From the NCBI GenBank assembly GCA_004794655.1, contig SMMW01000025.1, forward strand, positions 1,424,001-1,488,000: a stretch of DNA of 64,000 nucleotides, given 5' to 3'. Of this stretch, positions 58,334 through 64,000 are shown piece by piece. Source of the stretch: Marisa cornuarietis. Its lineage: Eukaryota > Mollusca > Gastropoda > Architaenioglossa > Ampullariidae. Position 1 is the stretch's first letter. Every line of letters begins with the position of its first letter. The notes beneath the pieces are model-generated. The model made no database searches. It saw only the letters and a list, made by a program, of their open reading frames with translations, and was not told the origin of the DNA. The translations under genes were made by a program, and so were the position numbers.

Positions 58334-61300
58334 GCGGTGTTAATATTACTGATGCTAATCTGTTTGTATGGCGCTGTTTCGTTCACAAGAAGTTACTGTG
58401 TGGTTTTATGTCTGTTGATGGAGAAGTTGGAAGAGAAAAAGTTCCACTGTGTCCTTAAGAAAAGAGTGAACATTACAGGTTGCAGGTCGCAGGCCCTCAT
58501 CCCATTAGAGCCCCGCATACCTTCATTTTCGTTGTCAATGTCGACTAGAGTGCAACTCATCCTAGAGACAGACAAATCCAGCTATTTCCATGTCCAGATA
58601 CACAAACATGTCAAGGTACACCAGTCGTCAGACCTGCCTACACAGAATTTGACAGAGGAGCCAAACGCACGAGGTCAAAATGTCACACGCGAACTTTGAC
58701 GGATGGGCCACATTAGTAATGCCAGTCTCGTGAGAAACTGCGGTTGGACAGGACGAACTTCGTCATCATTAAACGTGGAAAATCGGGCCGTAACCCTACC
58801 AACGCTGATTATGAGCGTTTATTTCCTGCTGATTTTCGTTGGCTTGTGTCAGTTGTATATTCAAGAGACAAATTAGACAAATTAACCGACTCCCTCCCAC
58901 TGCTTCCCCGCTCCATCCTGCTCATCGGATATTGTGGGATCTCTCTGCTTCACGGCGTCGTTTATCCAGTGTTGTCGGCAAGGCCACCGACTCATGGAAG
59001 AACAACTGAACACGTGACATGCTGCCGTTTGGCCGTGGCTTGGTTCGTGGTAAACTGAAGACAGATATCCTCGTGATAGTGCGATGTAAGATTTGTTCCT
59101 CTTTCTGACTTAGTTGACATCCTATAGACGTCACGATTGGACTTGGACAATGGCTTCGAAACCAGCCGACTACCGTTCCTTTGCTTTGGAGTACACATCC
59201 ATTGTATCTAAAGATAACATGGCCTGGTATGTGAAGGACCGACTAAAACCAAAAAAAAAAAAAACAAACTAGGTTAGTAAAATGAGTCACGCCTGGGTTT
59301 TTATCAAAAAAAGACTCGATTGTCTGACGTTGCGGTAAAATTTGATGACTGTATAAATATCGTGCGGTGGGAACATGGGTGATGGTGGCTGGGCAGTTGT
59401 ACTGTCATAGACTGAGATGGAATGGCGGTAACGGGGCAGTCATTAAGCTTGATGGCCAGCATTCCTGATCTCAGCCTTATGAAAGATCGCTAGTTAGCTG
59501 CGCAAATTGAAGAAGAGGATAAAAAAAAAAACAGTGCTGCATAACGAGAAGTACCTGATACAGACAGTGAGAACAGGAGGAAGAGATAAAGACGACGAAG
59601 AAAAACAAAGAAAGCGAGGATTTATTTAGAATTGTCAGGGTCTGACACAGGGCATAACCAGCAGGCATGTGGAGCACGAGTAGTCAAGTGGTGGGTTGAT
59701 CCCTGCTTGGCAGGTGTTTTTCAAGAGAAGGCAGTAAGAAGGCTAATAAACGATCTCAGTGATCTCCGCATTGACGTGTTCTCTATCTTATCGTCAACGA
59801 GCGTTTCACCGACTTATGCCCACTTTTACGGAAGTCCGGCACGGAAAGAATCTCTTGAACAATGTACAGCAAGTTTCGCATCTTACAAAGAATTTGCCAA
59901 CACGATGGCGTGAGTTCCATTCCCAATACTGCGTCCCCGGCTTAGCGGCTAGGGATACATTGCTGCTTGAAACATGCTAGAACCACCCCCGCTCTCCAGA
60001 CACGTGCTGCAGCCTGCAGCAAGAAAATGTAACGTGCACGACCTCTGCTGCTGTGGTCGAAATGCACGCGGACTTAGACCGCGAGAGTTAAAGGAAGCAG
60101 GCAGTGTATAAACAACATGCATCGTGTTTATGTATGAAGGCCGCCATCATCATCATCTGAGCATTGACTTTGTCCCCCTCCAATCCAAAGACTGACGCAG
60201 TAGTAAATGGGGAAAATCTTAAAGGTACAGAATGGAAATAAAAATTAAAAGAATAAGAACACTACACCTGGCAAGAGCCAGCTGCTTGCTATGACCTTGT
60301 TGGTGTTTACTAGGTGGTATGAACCGATCAAAACATGATGAGAGTTGCAGCCTCCTTCCAAGTGAGTAACCCACTGTTACAACAGACTTGAACGCTATAA
60401 ATATTTAGTCTACGACACCCACGACATCGTCTTTCTGGGTGAACTTTATCTGTGGGGGAATGTGCCAGCCTGGTAGTGGGAGGTTACTGAGGAGTAAGTT
60501 TGAAGGGGAGAGGTTAGCTGTGGGTTTTCCGCGGACGTCACCCAGACTCGAACAGAGCTGCGTTTTCAGCCTGCGTTGCTATGGTTTCGTGCTAGGCAAA
60601 CCGCCAAAGACTCGCAATGTCGAAAGGGTACAATGGAGTGTAATACACTCGTGAATTCCAAAATTAGGAAATTCTACCAAGACTAGAAATTCACTTTAAC
60701 GATGTTTTGATTTCCTCTAGTTTTGAGAAATTAGTACGAAGTCCCAAAGCCTAATGGCAAGTGGTTCACTGTGTCTAAGCCATTGCACATTAAGGCAAAA
60801 CCCATCTCTGTTCTTAGCTACAGGGCGGGCAGGGGGGAGTTTTTAGGCTCAGCTGTCTTATGCTTTACAGTTCAGTCCCCTGATCCATCATGAAATAAAG
60901 CTTCTTCTTCCCCATTCCATCTTTTTCTCAGTAAAAGCTATCAATAAAAGATAAGATGAAACATGCCATAACACAGCGGAGCAGAGGCTGCCTAAAATTA
61001 AGAATACGCGGGTCCCACACGAGTCCCCTGAGTGCGCTTAGTCTGCAAGACAGGCTTTGTCTCCATTCCCCCACCATAACGGCGTCTCTTTAAAGAGACT
61101 GCGGGGGCAATCTGTGTCTGCTCGGTGATTAAATCTCTCTGTTTACAGTCGTTTGGCCGCTCAACATCGAAGCGTCTGACATTCCGGCTCAACTGAGATT
61201 TACGATGCCGTCAAAGAAATTATACATCACGAGAGCGATATATTTTCTTGATAGTCATGAATTTTCCGTGCTCGCCAAATCCATCCTTCACGGCTGCTGG

Positions 61301-61804
61301 ACATCAGTTCCCCCAGTTCCACTCTTTAGACTTTCACTGCTAGGGCTGAGCTGGTTGAGACAGTCGCAGTAAGAACAGAATTGTGCGCGTGCATCGTGTT
61401 TACTGTTTCCCGCTATTCGCTGGCAAAAGTTTCGTGGAATCTCCATCAGGCGACGACTAAAGTACTTGACTGAGAGCCGCAGGACTCACGTAGGCGCCAG
61501 CAACTGTGACCTCAGACAACGCCGGGCAGCGCATTAGCACACAAAGGCCATCAAAGCCTGGCTGTCCGGACCTCAACATTCATCCGGTCACGATGTCGGT
61601 CATCGCACGTCACCAGCCGGACGTCGGGCTGAGAGATGTGACGTAAACTCAACGGTCCTGACAGGAGTCGTAACGACGTAGCGGAACTGCGCGACAGCGA
61701 GCTGTGGCTTTGATGGCTGTGGCTTTTTTGCGCAGCCTCCTGCATGTAATGGCTGTCAGCAAGGGGTGGGGGGTGGGGGTTCGTTGTGAGACTGACATGA
61801 AAAA
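58334..61804. other. Intergenic, nothing assigned
   Basis: Numerous short open frames, none with a domain or convincing splice sites. No long repeat recognised. Confidence 0.5.
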
Positions 61805-62025
61805 TGAGATCACATTTTTTTCGTTCTTTGGAGTGTGAAACCTCTTTTTTTTCTCTCGGGGAAGGGTTTTCTTGTGAGGGTGATACCATCTCCTCTCCCT
61901 GTTTTACCTTCCCCTACCCTTTTTGGAATCAGCTGGGTCGGTTGCGTTACCCCGGTATCGAACCGGAGCGCTTTCAGGTTCGGACGTTAATGTTTCTAAC
62001 CACACTGCTTTCAGCTTCCCTAGCT
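61805..62025 (-). mobile_element. tRNA-derived SINE, family 2, copy 3
   Basis: On the minus strand: tRNA-like head with GTGTGGTTAGAAACATTAAC and box-B GGTTCGATACCGG, then CGACCCAGCTGATTCC, GGAGATGGTATCACCCTC, CCCCGAGAGAAAAAAAAGAG. Same order as 32986-33205. Confidence 0.75.
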
Positions 62026-64000
62026 AAGAAAAGAGAACCCAAGGCTTTGGTGTCGCAAAGATAAAAAATAAAGAACACTGAAAAAGAAGGACTTTTTTCA
62101 CAAATTATATCGATATAATTAAGACAATAAAAGGCCTGGGAGGAGTAAAGGTAGAAAGAAAGATTTATGCTTCCTCTTGCGAAGAAATAACAGAAATATT
62201 ATTAACCTGATATTTTTTAACGATACGAAACCCAGTTGAATTTGGTTACGGGCTGTGTTGTTGGTGTCGCTGTGTGGTGTCACATTTCAGGTGTGAGGCG
62301 TGATTAAAAAAAAACAACAACATGCAAAACAGTCCGATCACGCACAGGGGAAGTGAACTATAAACTTGTTTTCCACATTATCTCTCGGATGCCAACAAGC
62401 GGTGACGAGCGAGAACACTCATGTCAGAAGTATGGTGTAAATTTAGAACCTGAAAACAACGGTCATCTTAACAGCGCACCTCAAGGTACTTAACAGTCTG
62501 CGCCATGATTGGTACGTCGTCTCTCTACCAAAAAAAAAAAAGTCATAAAGTGCAGAGGGCGAACGGACTTTATGAATAATTTTATGTATAATAATGAATA
62601 AAATGTGCCAAAAGACTTCACGATTGTTTATGTGCGTCCAGATAAAAACGTTGACGATTCAGGTGTTTTCGTGGCCAGAAAATCATTGCATTCAGCGAAA
62701 GATTTTGCAAAACCACCGCCGTAAACTGCGCAGTGTCTTTTCATGATCAATAACATGCCAATTAAAATCAACATTTTGATTGCAAGCTTCTTTCATTGTT
62801 CGTTACATGTCAGCATAACCTTTGTCAAAAACGGGAAAAGGAAGAATCATATTACATTCTCCTTTTATTTCTTTTTCCGGTGGTAAACCTTGTATTCCAG
62901 GAAACGGTGTCATTCGTGACACCAGGTAATCGAACGTCCACAATGATTCCCGATCCTATCTAAAAGCCATACCTTCTCGGTTTCAAAACATCTCTTACAC
63001 GATGTGGGGTTTCAGGTGAAACAGAACAAAAGAACTGTTACAAGAGTATGTTTAGCCTCGAGGATCATGGGATTGCACTGCTTGCTTTTTTTCTTTTAAA
63101 CGTTAATTTCTTGAAAATTTCCCCTGTGATGTTTTAGTGCTATTTTCGTCGACGAGCAAACCCTTGAGGATGAAAGGGGCAAACAGAAAGGCCGCTCGCT
63201 GTCTGGCCAAATTTGAATTGAAAGAGTGGCAATATTTTTTTCTAAAATTATCAAACAGGCATGAGCAAATACTGAACAGTTTGTCCACCCAGAAAACATG
63301 AACATTTTTTATTCACTGAAACCTATAAGCTAAGTTAAGGCTTAGTGTGTTATTTATCTGGAGGTTTTCTCAATTTACCCATTATTTATTTCCGCCGGCG
63401 TTGTCTCTAATACTGAAACATCTTCAGCATGCTCTCTACCTTCTCTCTTTGCCCTAAGATATCCCTACTTCATTGGTTCATAGAAATACACCGAGAAAAG
63501 ACAAAGTCACTCCTTCTAAGAAATAAATTGAGTAAATGACGCACACCTCTACACTTGTGAAAAATTACATGCTATTAATGTTAACTTGCACAGAATAATC
63601 TTCAAAGAAAACACTACAGCGTAGAAATAACAATCGCCTCCTCCTCCTACTACGCAAGTAAGCAAATTCAGGATGTCCTGGAGACCATCCCGTAGGGTTT
63701 AATAACATAATCCATGTCAGCCATCTTAATTGCTGTGCATTCCATAAAATGCATCTGAGATGCAAGCTGGCAAAAGGAGCGAAATAAGATTTATGAGAGA
63801 AATTCGAGAGCAAAAAGTCAAAAGCAGTGACAATGGTTCTGAGGTCGTGTCAGGCCGCAAAGTTGTCCTCTGCATGACCTGTACACAGCAGTGGCGGAGG
63901 AACGAGGGGGAGAAGGAGGAGCTGCCGCCTCGTCAGAGAAGATACTAAGAGGACAAGAATGTGAACATCGTTCACTGTCAGCATGGAGTTTACCACCCCA
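62026..64000. other. Right edge, nothing assigned
   Basis: No gene or repeat recognised; open frames are short and lack domain signs. Confidence 0.5.

Overview
This is nuclear DNA from an animal with spliced genes. Coding exons are short and bounded by GT/AG introns, there are several families of non-LTR retrotransposons and tRNA-derived SINEs, a hAT-type transposon with target-site duplication, and long (TG)n arrays. The combination of interleukin-17-receptor-like genes, a very divergent G-protein alpha subunit and these repeat types suggests a lophotrochozoan, most likely a gastropod mollusc. That species-level guess is inference; nothing in the window names the organism.

Positions 1-6202 (minus strand) hold the 5' part of an IL-17-receptor-like gene, called gene A here: five exons, signal peptide first, running off the left edge. 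Positions 14314-31037 (minus strand) hold a complete tandem paralogue, gene B, which I could assemble into 13 exons with matching phases and an 808-residue protein: signal peptide, cysteine- and N-glycosylation-rich ectodomain, Thr/Ser/Pro-rich stalk, one membrane helix, cytoplasmic SEFIR domain and a Ser-rich tail. Genes A and B share intron positions and phases in their 5' halves, so they arose by tandem duplication. Both would be plasma-membrane cytokine receptors signalling through SEFIR-SEFIR contacts with an Act1/CIKS-like adaptor (family knowledge).

Between and inside the receptor genes lie retrotransposon remains: a 5'-truncated LINE in gene A intron 2, a nearly full-length but frameshifted LINE at 7387-10760 (minus) interrupted by a 347-bp segment that has a second identical copy at 12806-13152, a hAT MITE in gene B intron 6, and a CR1/L2-like fragment in gene B intron 1.

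From about 31 kb rightwards the window is gene-poor. The only well-supported coding piece is the last exon of a divergent G-alpha gene (39203-39766, minus), whose upstream exons I could not find. The rest is SINEs of two families, an inverted-repeat element invaded by a SINE, a 96-bp minisatellite with dimeric order, eleven dinucleotide arrays of about 48 bp or more, a CR1/L2-like fragment, a degenerate AAC-rich tract, and long stretches with no recognisable content. Two weak exon candidates (44274-44440 plus; 55666-55950 minus) are listed with low confidence.
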